Of a stretch of 64,000 nt of DNA, positions 43,961 through 56,146 are shown piece by piece. Made by a program: the position numbers and the translations under genes. The stretch covers positions 1-64,000 of the forward strand of contig JASAND010010890.1 of NCBI GenBank assembly GCA_030248195.1, written 5' to 3'. Under the pieces are notes generated by a model, which saw nothing but the letters and a program-made list of their open reading frames with translations, made no database searches and had not been told where the DNA came from. How positions within the stretch are numbered: the first letter of the stretch is position 1; each line of letters opens with the position of its first letter. This DNA is from Trissonchulus latispiculum. Taxonomy: Eukaryota; Nematoda; Enoplea; Enoplida; Ironidae.

Positions 43961-44140
43961 CTAATAGACCCATGATACAGGCACCCATTGAGGTGAAGTG
44001 TGCAATTTTTCTACCAACAGTTCAACTTGTCGAATGGTCTCGTCTATATCATTGTTTACTATGACAAAGTCAAAGTAATGTCCATAGGCTTGCCTCAAAA
44101 GTTCACTCTCACGAAGCAATCGTTCAAGACTGCCGTCAGG
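43961..44140 (-). CDS. CASK: CASK terminal exon
   Basis: [36 protein letters not shown] and the CASK-specific C-terminus [11 protein letters not shown], then TAG. Acceptor GTTCCAG. Confidence 0.98.
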   Translation of the reverse strand, partial: PDGSLERLLRESELLRQAYGHYFDFVIVNNDIDETIRQVELLVEKLHTSPQWVPVSWVY

Positions 44141-47100
44141 CTGGAACAATATAAAATTAAATTTATAGAGCATGCAGCATGATTTTAGGAGCGATTTTAC
44201 GGTTTCTTCAAGAAACAAACAACGGTCCATGAATAGAAACAGTAAATCACCCAACAGGGCGTGGAAATATAAAACTCGTCAAAACTAAACTACCTGAGCT
44301 GATTAGGAGGTTTTATATGAAGCTGCCTGCTGCTGCTGCAGTTAACTTTTAGAAATTTTCCGTTCTACACTCGTATGTACATTTATAATTATTTTTAGGA
44401 ATTATAACGAAATATAGTACTAATCTCCACAAACTATTTTCGACGTAGAATTATGTATATACTTACATCATGAAGGCCTTGGAGATTTGGAGCAGCAATA
44501 AAAATAACAAAAGGAGAAAATTCTGCTGTTCTAAGTACTTTTAGTGCCTGAAAAATAAAACAAAAAAGTCAACAAATATTGAAAAGATATCCAAGTATAT
44601 CTTATCTCCTGAAGCTGTTAACCGTTTTGTTGAAGGTTTACAGTTGCACGCTGCAATCACGCTGCAAATCAAACGCTGTCTTGACTTTAGGTTTGGCTTA
44701 AGGTTGCTGGAGCCCAACAAAGGGTGTTCGTTAGTTTATCGGAGCACTCTTGACTGAAGTTGGCGAGGAAATCTAAATTACCTAACCGCCTCTTAGTTGA
44801 TAAGACTACATGTGTCTTAAATAGTCTTTTTCATTTTACCTGAGGTTCAACATCAAGTATGGCCATTTTTCCCTGTTTATGGATCAGTCGAATTGTCTCT
44901 AGTTTTGTTCCATACATGGCCTCTTCATGAGTTCCATATTCCAGGTATTCATTGGCCTGAATATCTGACATCATTTGTTCGTGACTCACAAAGAAATAAT
45001 GTCTACCATGTTCTTCCTCCTTACGGGGAGCACGAGTTGTGTCTAAACAAATACGCATAAATACAAATATACCCACTTTAAATGGAAACAACCAGATTTA
45101 ATTTCGACAGTCCATAACAGTAGACATCATTTACACTATTTTCTAAAACGGAGAATATCACTACAAACCGACTGATCTTAACCGACTTTGCGATCAAGGC
45201 TTTGTGCTTAGTGACTTAACGACTTAACTTATGTATATGTGTAATCACCCGTTTTGAGTTAAAAGCATCTTATTTCATGCTTTAATGGCAAAGATTTCAT
45301 TATAATACGATATTAATATTTTTATTATTATTTATTATTAATATTTTTACTATTAATATTAATAATATTTCTAAAATTTTAAGTATAATATTTTAATTTT
45401 AATTTAATTTTAAATTATATTAAAATTAAAATTTTAATACAATAAAATTCGCTAACGCATTAAAGCCTGATATGTTTTGATCTTTGATCTATAACTTCTA
45501 CTATTTCCGATCACTGCAGTTACTGTTTACAGAACTCGTCCACATTATGTGCATATGATCTGGCTGTCTCATCTGAACTAAACCAGAAGTCTTACGGGGT
45601 ATGGGATAGGCAAATCTTTCGGGATGGTGGGCTATCAGGGTATTCTTGATATGTCTTCTGCCTACACCATGAGCACCAAGGAGCACCAGAGTTTTCCGGC
45701 GAAAGGATGGAAGTCTAACCACCTCCTCATAAGTGACTAAGTCTAATTGGTCGAACAGCGAGTTTGTCCCACTCCCGCCGGCAGCACCACTCCCTCCGGG
45801 GATGCCGGCGCTCAGCTTTCCATGCTTGTCTCGAATGTGTCGTTTTTTCTTCGAAAACCACATACAGTGAGCTGCAAAAATAAAATCAACTAAAAATTAA
45901 GTTTTTTCATATATCTTTTTGTAGCGTATAAAAGATATGAACTAAGCGACTTTTAATCCGCTGTTAGTGTTATATGATATTGTAGTAAATACTAGTGGTT
46001 GATCGATGCTGGTAAAGACACAGCATTTTGGCGCATAAGTGTATTAAGCTGTGAAGTTAGAAGGGGTATATCTTATTGGCAGAGTTGGACATGGACACAT
46101 TTTTTCAGACCGCGACCGCCCCGCGACCGCAGACGTCGTGACCGCGACCGCCCGCGTCCGCGACCGCAGCCCGCAGGCTAAACCTGTGACCGCAAAAGAT
46201 TGAGTTATTAACCTTCAATTTTATGTAAAAAATTTACTTTTCTAATATTTTTTAAGATATTTACAATATTTTTTAAGATATTTACAATATAAATTTTTCG
46301 ACAGTGCAATTGAAAATTACAAAATTTGGTTTCGTTGCTGTATTTAGAGTGTTCGATAGTGAAATTCTGTGTGCAGGGTGGCTTTTCTTTCACTTGAGGG
46401 TTGAAGTTTACCAACCGAACGGCAGCGGCAGTTTACTAACTAAAATTAACACTGGTTAAAGCGTTGATTTCTTTCCCTTCGAGCATTTTTAGCCTTTAAC
46501 ACTCATCAAATCTTATGGCATTGATTGAAACTTTCAGAACTTAATTTAATTTCAAATTGAATTCAATTGAATTAAATAAGAATTGAACTGAATTGATTGA
46601 AAGTTAGTTAGCCAGCGCAAAAACCTTCCATTTTGACATCTAATGTACGGTGTTCCTTCTTTTTGACTATCACGAAGAGGTTGTACGTAATTAACGTTCC
46701 TGTCAATTGTTACTTGAAACAAAAGGTGCAAATTTCAGAAAGATTCGATAGTGGTCGCGGAGTGAATAAACTTGCAAATTTAAAATCTTTTGTATTTTGC
46801 TGGTAGCTCATGGAAACGAACAGAAACCGGCATAAAATCAAAACATTTACAAAATAGAAGTTAGAAAAGTGTGTTAAGCAAATCAAAAACCCAAAACTAG
46901 AGTAAGGACGACTGACAGCCCTGTCCAACCACTCAAAACGTTCTACTAAAATAACAAAATAAACAACAAATTTGAAGCTGATATATAAGGAAAAATTTGA
47001 GAAAAGGTAATTTTTACTACAAATTGGCCTAAATTACCACGATTTGATAGAAATTTGCGGTCATTGCGGTCATGAAAATTTGACCACGACCGCGACCGCG

Positions 47101-50100
47101 TCCAACTCTGCTTATTGGGGTGCGATACAGATTAAACAGTTGCTGGTTGATTTATGCAAGCCTACGACACTTTAAGCATACAAATACTAACGGCCTCTCA
47201 ATCTTAGAAAAGAACTTGATACTATATTTATCCAAAGGATACATGTTCAATAATATACTCTAAGCAGGAACACGAACACGACACGACACAGAGAACGAAA
47301 CCGAGCAAAAGCGCTATGCGGGTTAGTATTAAAGCAGCTGCAAAATAATAAAATAAACAAATTATGAAATTAAAATAAAAACAATATTGTTAGTTCACCA
47401 ACCGCCCATACAGTTGTCCTTTGAGCGCTCCATGGCTAGACAGGCTGTTCGCCACTCCTGCAATTCGGGAGAGGGTATGAGACCGGCCACAGAGGTTCCT
47501 GGAGTCTGAGCGCCGCCGCTCTGGGAACTTCCCATTCCTCCGCTGAGACCAGGGAAAGACACAATGTGACGGGCTTGCCACCAGTTGTGATCATCCTTGG
47601 AAATTACCTAGACAGGACAAATTCAAACATAATTTTGCTTAACGGTTTTTTGTTTTGTTCAACAAGCTGATTTTGAATCAATCAGACAAAGAAAGCGAAG
47701 GCCGAAAATTGTAGAAATTGTGTGGTTCCATTGACCATATGGAAGGTTCCAGGTTCGTCAGCAAAGATATTACTTAACTGTATCGTGTATAATGTGTGTA
47801 AACTCTTGTTGATTACCAAAACAAGATGTTCATCAAAGAGTGTTTATCAATGGGGACATTGCGTTTATTCGCGCCAAATTTTGTTACCTGCTGTAAGGAT
47901 GTTATATAGCTAAGAAGTATCGGATTTGGACTGACAAATGTACACATTTTCATTGTAAGCACAGTCGATAATCAGCGAAAGTGCCAATATTAGTGTACCT
48001 GTAAGACATCACCAGTTCTGAAGGCAACTCCGGCTTGAGGGCAGGGAATGAGATCATCTTGGCCAGGATCATAATCGAATTGGGCACGAACAAATATCTA
48101 AAAATACTTCTACATTTTGAAATAAACGCTGCCCAACAACAGTCATTTATACATATTTGTCGTGGTTAGATAGACAAGTTGGTTAGATGGACATCTAACC
48201 ACTCAAGTTGGCTTGCTTTACAATCTAACCAGTGGCCAAGTGTCCAACTAACCAAAACAGTTGGTCTAGCAAAATTTGGCAATCTAACCGGATAGATTGT
48301 AGATTTTCGCTGACTTTACAATCTAACCGGTTTAGATTAATGTCTAATCTAACCAGTTTGAGTGGTTAGACGTCCATATAACAATGAAATATATGCTACA
48401 TAACTTTAAGTCATGCAAGCGTTGCTGTTTCAACTCCGTTTAAAAAAACCATGTAAGCTACAAACAACACTGGGTGTATGAACTAAACGGCTCTTTGTGC
48501 ACGGCTTCTCCATATATAGTTATGTTTTCTACTTGTCAGGGTTGTGCCGTTAAGTGATTTACCCGGGCCCGGGCCTACTTCACTGACCGTGACCGTGACC
48601 CGGGCCTACTTCACTGACCGTGACCGTGACCCGGGCGCCCGCCCCGGAGGCCCGAGGCCCGATACAAGGCCCGGAGGCCCGGGCCCGTTACAAGGCCCGG
48701 GTTCGATTCTCGACGATGGGGCCCGATCCGTTACAAAGCCGGGACCTTCAGATTCAAGCCTAGCATTCAATTTTCTGTAGAATTTACGTCACTTAATATT
48801 GTGCTGTCTTATTAGCTGAAAAACCACCACTTTAAGACATACTACAGTATACATCATACATTAACAAGGGTACCGACCGATGCCTGAGGTTTTAGGCCAA
48901 ATTTTGCCCGCCCTTGTACCTTATCTCAAATTTGAGGGAGGGTCCAAGCAGAAAATTTCCTTGAAAAAGTACAATAGGTATTTGCAAATTTTAAGCGAAA
49001 TTAGCGATAAATTAGCTGTTTTACAGCAATTTTAAAGCAAAATAAGCAGTTTTTCGCGAATTTTTTGGAAATTTTTCGAAATTTTAAAAAATGTTGGCTA
49101 TTTTTGGCTAAAATTTCCATTAATTTCAAGTTTGACCTGCCTTTTCTGGCACTGTCCCCTGTCCCTTGGCCATGATTTTGCTAGCCCTTGTACCGAACCT
49201 CCAATTTTTGAGGGGTCCCGTACCTCCCTAACCCCCCTTGTTAAAGTGTGGTATACATACTATAGTATATAACATACTTATTCTTCTGCGAGAGCCTATC
49301 TCAGAGTGCTAACTAGCCAATCACATTCATATTAATTAGTGAGACCCAACCAGTTGACTATACCTGTTAAACTACTAAATCTACCTTCTCTGCAGTTGCA
49401 TTGCCGAATCTGTTAATATTTTTAACACTTGCCAGAACCAAATCAGGCCAAAATTAGTTTATGAAATGTCTCATTTCTTGTTGTCTATATCACAAAACAT
49501 CCTCAGAAGACATCACATACGCAAAGGCCATAGTAAATTCAACACTGCCAAACAGAGAGGCAAAATAAAAATCAGCCTTAGAAGGCCCAACAGTCTTAGG
49601 AGGCCCGGTGGTCATGAATCGGGCCGGGCCGAAACGTCCGGCCGGGCCCGGGCCCGGGCCGGGCCTCTCTCATAAAAAGAGGCCCGGGGCCGTGACCTGC
49701 CCGGCCCGGGGCCCGAAGCCCGATAGAAGGCCCCGGCACAACTCTTGTATGTAAAGCATACTATATGTGTTTTGTTATGTTTTTAGATTTTATGTTGTCT
49801 GGTAAACTTCATAGATATTCAGTAAAAAGTTTTCATACTTCACACGCAGGAGGGGCACTTCGGTAGCTGGGAACAATTTTGAAGGTGACTGAGCCACGGA
49901 TTTCTCTCTGAAACAAAGTGCAAACTAAGTACATTGTGATTGTAGTATACGCTTCGTAATTCGTATCCACTTGTGGTTTTGTGAGTTATGAACTTGTGAT
50001 CCTTTGGGATCATAGATTGATAGCATCTTTGCCATCATATCGAATTTGTCATCCCCACATTTGTCATCACAACACAGATATTTATATACATTCCTCATTT

Positions 50101-53100
50101 AGCGTATGGACTAGGCGTCCTATCACCTCTTCAAGCTCAATTACAACAGTATCGTTTTCATATGAATTAACAACGCATAAAACGAACATTTGCTGCCTAT
50201 TGCTGAAAAATTTAACACAAACCAGCATATGTTGTAGAGAATCGACGGTCTGGTTTTGAACACTGACACCGTTGATTTCTCTGATCTCATCGCCAACATG
50301 AAGAGTCGCCTGTCGATGAATCATTCCTCCGTGCATGATTCTGGCCACAATACAGCGGCCCTCTTCGTTCATTTTCAAAGTGATTCCCTGAATAAAGATC
50401 AGCGTTTAAGAAACATTGATACTTTATGTTGTAAAGGAAGCAGGCATAGGAAAGATTGATAGGCCTGTAACTAATTTTTATTTTTCTATTGAGGATTCAT
50501 TCCTGCAAATACATAACGTTACCAGTTAGCGTACGCTCAGAGATGCATCGTGCAGCAAAGTATTTGTAGCCCGATGCAGCAAGCGGCAGTTGGTACAGCA
50601 AACCAGGCTGTAATTTAATGCAAATGCTGGAACATGTACCAAAACTGTCCTAGATTCATATGTAAAAATAAGTTTCCATGTATAGTACGCACCATTGGTT
50701 CGTCAGTATTCTTTTGAAACTGGACCAATCGAACGCGAGTGACGTGAGCAAAGACTTCGTCCTCGTTGGAGGAAAGGTAATGATCATCTGTCATGCTGTC
50801 ATCCAATACACCAGGACCTCCGTTGATATAGGCCGGCATGACAGGAGGCGGGGTCACACGAAGTGCACTCTCCCCATACACCTCGTGGGCGATGACGTCA
50901 TGAGACTGCAAAACTGCCTGAAATTAGAGGCATGAAAACAGTATACCCTAAAACTTGATTTAACTACACCACAAGCACTCCACCACATCTGGGACTAAAG
51001 GGAAGGGGCCGTGTGTCGTTTTCGATCAGCCCTAGTATCTTTTGCTTTTGATCTATTAGTGGGCTATAATGCGGCTAAACTTAAGCCACGTTGTTATTGC
51101 GCAGGATACCACAGTAGTTTAGAACATATACTGTATATGCGGAAGCCTTCGATTTCGATGGTGTTCAAAAGCTCCCTCAGCGTTCCAAAAACTGAGAATC
51201 TAATTTTCGTTGCAAAGATCAAATTGTGAATGCAGTTGTATCAGCTGAAAGTCGTTCAAATTAAACATGTAAGCTAACGAAAGACTACAGCGTACAGATT
51301 ATGCGAATTTGTAATCTTACAGCTGGGCAAAGCTGCTTTAGCACGATCGAACAAAATTTACGATATAAAAGAGTGGAAGATTATGCCAACCAACTCCCAT
51401 TCTTTAAGAAACAACATATTTCCTAAGCTCGTGGGCCTAAGCAATTTTATAAAACAACTAGCTCTAAACGCCAGAGGCCAGAAGCAGCAACCTAAAGCAA
51501 TTATGCTCAGTGATAACGTAAAGGCTACCTTAACTAAATGGACTTTTCCTTATCAGGGCATAAATACTTCAAAATGTATGAAGACTAAAAATTTAGGGGC
51601 TATATATTAAGCAAAATTTGCCTCATTACTCCAGCCAATCAATCCATATTCTCGGGGTAACCTCACTGCAGAAAAAAGCTGCTGAATAAATATCACATGC
51701 AAAAATTAAGTCACTAATGGTGACAGACAGAAGAACAGAGTTTATTTATTAACACTGTTGCATTAACTGATTTTGTCGGTAAAAATTTAAACGTATCAAT
51801 CAGCAAGAAGAGGTTAAGTTAGTGGGTGATTTTTGAACACCAATTTCCAAAAGTAGAAATGAGGAGAAAGGAAAGTTAAAGAGGACCAGGAATAGTGGGA
51901 AACCTACCGCTCTTGAAAGATGAGTGCAGGCAAATTCCAGGCTCACATAACGTCTAACATTTCCATCACAATAAAATATAGCCATCTTTTATAATTGTAT
52001 TCTACTGGGGACAGGAACCAACTCTTCCTATGTGGACCTAAATTTTTGCCTGGGCAGAAAGAAAATTTCTATCACAGAAAATTTGGAACCTAGAGAGGGG
52101 GCGGGAATACTTACGTAAGGCAGGAGCTCAATTCGTGGGGAAAAAGTAGCTATATGTTATATGGATACATAATGTCTTGTCTTGTTATAAAAGCTTTTAG
52201 CAGAGATTTATGAAAAGTCCATCTCAGCCTGGCAGTCAGTCATTTATACTAGGCAAGGCACCTGCTTAAATGACTTTTCTTGGGGAGAAAAATTGACTCT
52301 CGGAGAATCCTAGACTTGCAGCTCTTTTGTGGCTTCTTAGAAATCCATTGTGACTGTGAGGCAGATTCGTACACCGTCCAAATATTACCCTAGGTTTTTA
52401 GAACTACACAGCAAGAAACTGGACCCGGTATTAGCATTCGGTTAAAACATATTACCAGGCATCAAAAATTGAAGAGTGGAAAAATTGAGAAATTCACGAA
52501 ATGTTCATGAAAGAATGTTTTAGAAAATGCATACAATCTCGTGACAAAAAATGCAAAAAATATCATGACGCATTGCTTCAATGCTTAATTTCAACCTATT
52601 AAGTGTTGCGTGGACTTGGGTTTATCAGCATAAGTTATTGGAATATCAATGTATCATTTCCTTAGCCCAGCAAAAACCATGCTAACTGACATTTAGAAAT
52701 AAGATGACAGTAGAATATTGTTAGATACATTAGTTTATACGGAAAACATGTGGTAAACATTATAGTTCTGCAAAATACTGCATTGGTTTTCGGCGTTGGT
52801 TAAAGGAACGGAAAGTCCCGAGAACGAGCAGAAACAGATAGTGTAAATTAGCAAAGATGCATAATTGCGCAATATTTGAAGGTCCTAATAGAATTTATGG
52901 ATAAACTAAAAAATAAAATATTGTCTTCGTTGCAAAGGCAAAAGAAAACCTGTTTAATCACTACTAATCAGTTCTTTAAGTATGTCCTCAGACTAAATCC
53001 ACAAATAATAAATTTGTTTAAAAATATATACAGAAGTTGCATAGCCACAAATAACCATGCTGTTTGAGCATTAGGAACTTGAAGAGTTAATATTGACATA

Positions 53101-56100
53101 TTGAACAGTTCTCAAAGACTGGGCACGTGTGCCTAGTTGAGACGACTGGCACAGACCAGGCAAAGACTCAAAATAAAGAGAACTTCTTTTGTTCTATTTC
53201 CGAAAATCGTCACCTATCTAACGACCATTGGGAGGTTTCATGGCCAAAGCTTCACTCGGATTTTATTCCCAAAGCCTTTCAGAATCATCTATATTTTGGA
53301 TTAGACCTGTCTGTTAGTTGAGAGAAAAACTGTCTTTCTCTTTCTCTCTTGACTTGCACAAAGAGTACAGAATTTCTCGGTTCTACATTCGAAATTCAAA
53401 GGAAAATTTGTTACTGGTTGTGAGCAACAGCAAATGCAACTTTGTTACCAATAAACCTGTTCAAATATCATAGACGTACCTTAAAATGAATGTTGGAAAG
53501 CAGTTTTTTAAGCTCTGAACCTTCTTTGGAATCGCGACTAGCTAGCAAGGAATCCACTAAATCTATCACCTGAAACAAAAGATGATCATAATTAATTGGA
53601 CAGCTTGCGTAAAATGTTAATAATTGTAATCATGTATGAGTTTCTATTACACTGACACAAACAACATACGAAATCAGTAAATATCAGGTGATGAAACTGC
53701 TTAACCCATTGCGTGATGATCACTCACCACTCATGACCATTAAAAATACTTCAAAACAGCAGGATAGGTAAAAATTCAGGATGAGCCTACATACACAGTT
53801 TTGGCAGTATTACAAAATTAAAAGTTTATAACATAAATGTTAAATTTTCGGTTCCGCTTTCGCGTTTTTCCGTTAGCTGTACAGAGAACGTTTAAAGAAT
53901 TTCCGTTCTTAGATTATCCAGAAAATTTTTTAAAAATTGCTTTGATGAAAACTAAAATCCCGAAAATTTTAGTATTGCGACAAGGACTAAACGCTTAGCT
54001 TTGAAATATTTGTTTCATTGTGAAAGAACTAACAGAGGTTAAAGAACTACTTAGCGTGCTTTTTGAACGAGTTTCTTTCACAGATCAGCTGGACATAACC
54101 AGCTTCAAAATAATCTACCTACACATCATATACATAAATAAATAAAATGTCCTAGTTTGGTGGAACTAAGAACATACGGTTTTGATTTTTCCTGAAAATA
54201 AAATTGGGCCAATTCTAAAAAGGTTAACTGGTTCCAAGGCCGGTTTAACGTCAGCCCTTACAAGACCCTCGGGACCGCTGAAGGAAGAAGGCTGAATTTT
54301 TAATCAACTGAAAAGGGAGAGGGAGATGGAAATAAAGTTTGGCAAAGACTCACTCAAGGCAAGCCCCATTTAGCCAGCAGTCCCTGGATATACAGATACC
54401 GACCGTTTAAATATTGACAAATAGTGGAGAGCTAACAGGCCTCAACTTAATGCAACAGGAAGGGTCAAAGCATGAACTTAGTAGGTACTTAGCCATTAGC
54501 ATTAGTTGGAAATCTGTCGAACGGTAAGCCACACTTTGGGTATACTCATTTGTGCTTATTTTCAATAAAAGCCAGTCAGTGTAAGTATTTGCGAAGTGAA
54601 GTTTGCTATGTTAGCTACATGCAAGTGCATGGCAAGTGCACTCTAATCGTAGGAATTTCACTCTTTCTGGACTCTTTTGGCTAATGTGGGAAACGCTTCA
54701 GTATTTCTTTCATTCAGTGCAACGTTTTGATCGCAAGAATGAAAAAATCTGCTTCGAGTTGAGTCAGTAATCAGTATGGATTCTGTTCATAATAGCGTCA
54801 GCTACCATCATAAAAATTAAAAGCTTCAACACAACTTCTACCAACCAACTTCTACCCAAAATACAAGACTTTGAGTTGGTAAAGAAGCCGATGCCCAAAA
54901 TTTGTAATATCTGCAGATTGCTTACAAAACAGCCAAAAATCAAAACTGTGAGAAAACGACATTTAGTCTCTCAGTACATAGTTGGTTATTTACCATGTAT
55001 ATCTAACGGAAAAATGCAGTAGCCTTGTCTCAAAAAAAGCCATTCATTGACACATCAACATCCGCTTAATTTTTTCCCTGAGTTGCCTAATATTTGTTAG
55101 TTAATATAGTTTTTTGTCGTAATAACATCGGTATTCAGTGAAACAGTATTTACTGTCCGGTGTCAGGTAAGAATGTATTTGTTTTATTGATAAACTGCCT
55201 ATGATCCCATACTAATACAGTGTTTTACGGTAACTAGTTCAGCAATTATGGCTAGTGATAGGTCAGGGATGGATAGGGAATGGGCCCGCTATTACTAGGA
55301 AAAAGGTTGCCGTATTGCTTTTGAAATTACTATTTACTGAATACAGAAATTACTACGCCATGCATATCGGTCTTTGTGAGGAATAATTAACGCAAGTATA
55401 TAACTTTAGAAATCGATTTCTAGGTGCAAGTGTACACTAAAAATATACCTTTCACTGGACTTGGTGAAAATTATTAAAAATATATAAATTTATACAAACA
55501 GAATAACTTACTTTGTCTTTCTAAAGCATTCCACTTTTCTAACTACTTTGACAAAGTATGCATAAAAACTTGAAAACGATCGGTAGAAATGCACTTAAAC
55601 CGAAAGGATGCAGAATTTTAAATGGTTTTGAGGAAAAAGTTAAGTACACACATGGGTAAGTAAAGATGCAAGAAACTCGTTACACTGCAGCGGAGAAGCT
55701 GAAAGTCAAGGAAGCAACGTGTATGTTAGCTGTCAGAATTATTCAGTATTTTTGCACTCACTTGTCAACTTATTGTGCAATTCTAGCTGCGAAATATTAA
55801 TCATGTTAGGTCTCGTGAAACGTTTGCAATGCAAACAAAAGACCGTTTGTTTCTGCATTTTAGCAGCTGACAAAAGAATATCCTTAAGCTGGCAAAAGTT
55901 TCTTGACAAATTCCATTTGGCTGCATTGAAAAACTTGAAAGCAATTATTAAATTTTGAAATTATTTAAAAAATTGAATCAAGTATAATACTAAAGTAGGA
56001 ATTTTACTTAATGTCGAGATGACGAATTCGGTTTAATGGAATGGATGGAATAAGATGGAACCAAAACTTACGTCGTTGGCACGTTTGAGCGAATCTTGGG

Positions 56101-56146
56101 CGGGATTCTTTACTGGTATGGGATGGGTTGATATCCGATCGAACAG
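43961..56146 (-). CDS. CASK: CASK, C-terminal 552 residues (L27 end, PDZ, SH3, HOOK, GUK)
   Basis: CASK is a MAGUK scaffold at synapses and epithelial junctions that binds neurexin/syndecan tails through PDZ and LIN-2/LIN-7/LIN-10 partners through L27. Eleven exons: 56072-56146, 53480-53569, 50693-50917, 50223-50387, 49839-49907, 47999-48097, 47412-47607, 45596-45871, 44840-45042, 44467-44547, 43961-44140; 1659 nt, all in phase. In this C-terminal part, L27 end is residues 1-55, PDZ about 125-208 ([30 protein letters not shown]), SH3 about 209-260 ([17 protein letters not shown]), HOOK to about 345, GUK about 346-552 ([17 protein letters not shown], ending [11 protein letters not shown]). As in CASK generally the P-loop is degenerate, so the GUK binds proteins rather than making GDP. 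The N-terminal CaM-kinase-like domain and first L27 were not found and should lie beyond 64000. Oddity: a Gly/Ser-rich insertion before the GUK. Confidence 0.95.
44467..44547 (-). CDS. CASK: CASK exon: GUK
   Basis: [20 protein letters not shown] then NLQGLHD. Acceptor TTTTTCAG, donor GTAAGT. Confidence 0.96.
44840..45042 (-). CDS. CASK: CASK exon: GUK middle
   Basis: Completes the His of PIPH and encodes [20 protein letters not shown] and [20 protein letters not shown], the GMP-site lobe. Acceptor GTTTAG, donor GTAAAA. Confidence 0.97.
45596..45871 (-). CDS. CASK: CASK exon: HOOK and first part of GUK
   Basis: [20 protein letters not shown], a ~15-residue Gly/Ser-rich insertion ([16 protein letters not shown]), then [18 protein letters not shown] and the P-loop region [14 protein letters not shown]. 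Acceptor TTTGCAG, donor GTAAGA. Confidence 0.96.
46080..47110. mobile_element. hAT-like element with GCGACCGC motif and 8-bp target duplication
   Basis: Ends CAGAGTTGGAC / GTCCAACTCTG, flanked by CTTATTGG at 46072-46079 and 47111-47118, the 8-bp duplication expected of hAT. The left end carries about nine GCGACCGC-type words (46108-46192); the right end carries a shorter inverted set (47064-47100). The ~850-bp AT-rich centre has no transposase. It sits in the CASK intron between the HOOK and GUK exons. Confidence 0.9.
47412..47607 (-). CDS. CASK: CASK exon: SH3 end and HOOK
   Basis: [20 protein letters not shown], a Gly/Ser-rich loop, then [20 protein letters not shown]. Ends with one base of a serine codon at donor GTATGG. 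Confidence 0.95.
47999..48097 (-). CDS. CASK: CASK exon: SH3
   Basis: [20 protein letters not shown] then [12 protein letters not shown]. Acceptor TTTTTAG, donor GTACAC. Confidence 0.95.
48160..48383. mobile_element. MITE with TCTAACC motif
   Basis: Inverted ends GGTTAGATGGACATCTAACC-ACTCAAG and TTTGAGTGGTTAGACGTCCAT. The half-site TCTAACC or its inverse GGTTAGA occurs about ten times in 220 bp, the same arrangement as the CCAGATAG element at 20510. It lies 63 bp upstream of the CASK SH3 exon. Confidence 0.8.
48539..49742. mobile_element. Element with CCCGGGCC motif, with a nested MITE
   Basis: Inverted ends CAGGGTTGTGCCG and (inverted) GCCCCGGCACAACTCT. Left block 48560-48740 and right block 49600-49735 are packed with CCCGGGCC, GGCCCGG and CGTGACC words. 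A second inverted-repeat element (about 48866-49250; ends TTAACAAGGGTACCG and CCCCCCTTGTTAA) sits inside. The target duplication is not clear. CASK intron. Confidence 0.75.
49839..49907 (-). CDS. CASK: CASK exon: PDZ end
   Basis: [20 protein letters not shown] then ACE. It joins directly to the SH3 exon, so the long PDZ-SH3 linker of vertebrate CASK is nearly absent here, or lies in an alternative exon not seen. Donor GTATGA. Confidence 0.92.
50223..50387 (-). CDS. CASK: CASK exon: PDZ core
   Basis: [20 protein letters not shown] then [20 protein letters not shown]. Acceptor TTATTCAG, donor GTTTGT. Confidence 0.97.
50693..50917 (-). CDS. CASK: CASK exon: L27-PDZ linker
   Basis: Starts [20 protein letters not shown] and ends [16 protein letters not shown], both almost invariant in CASK. 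The acidic middle differs from vertebrates. Donor GTGCGT. Confidence 0.95.
50936..53479. other. CASK intron, no further feature recognised
   Basis: AT-rich intron between linker and L27 exons. Open frames of 60-75 codons look random; no inverted-repeat element with clear ends was found. Confidence 0.4.
53480..53569 (-). CDS. CASK: CASK exon: end of L27
   Basis: [13 protein letters not shown] and [14 protein letters not shown], the last L27 helix. Acceptor TTTCAG, donor GTACGT. Confidence 0.88.
53570..56071. other. CASK intron, no further feature recognised
   Basis: AT-rich sequence between the two L27 exons. Nothing coding, structural or repetitive could be supported. Confidence 0.4.
56072..56146 (-). 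CDS. CASK: CASK exon (first in window): L27
   Basis: [20 protein letters not shown] then KRAND, the second L27 helix region. Acceptor TTATAG, donor GTAAGT. Confidence 0.85.
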
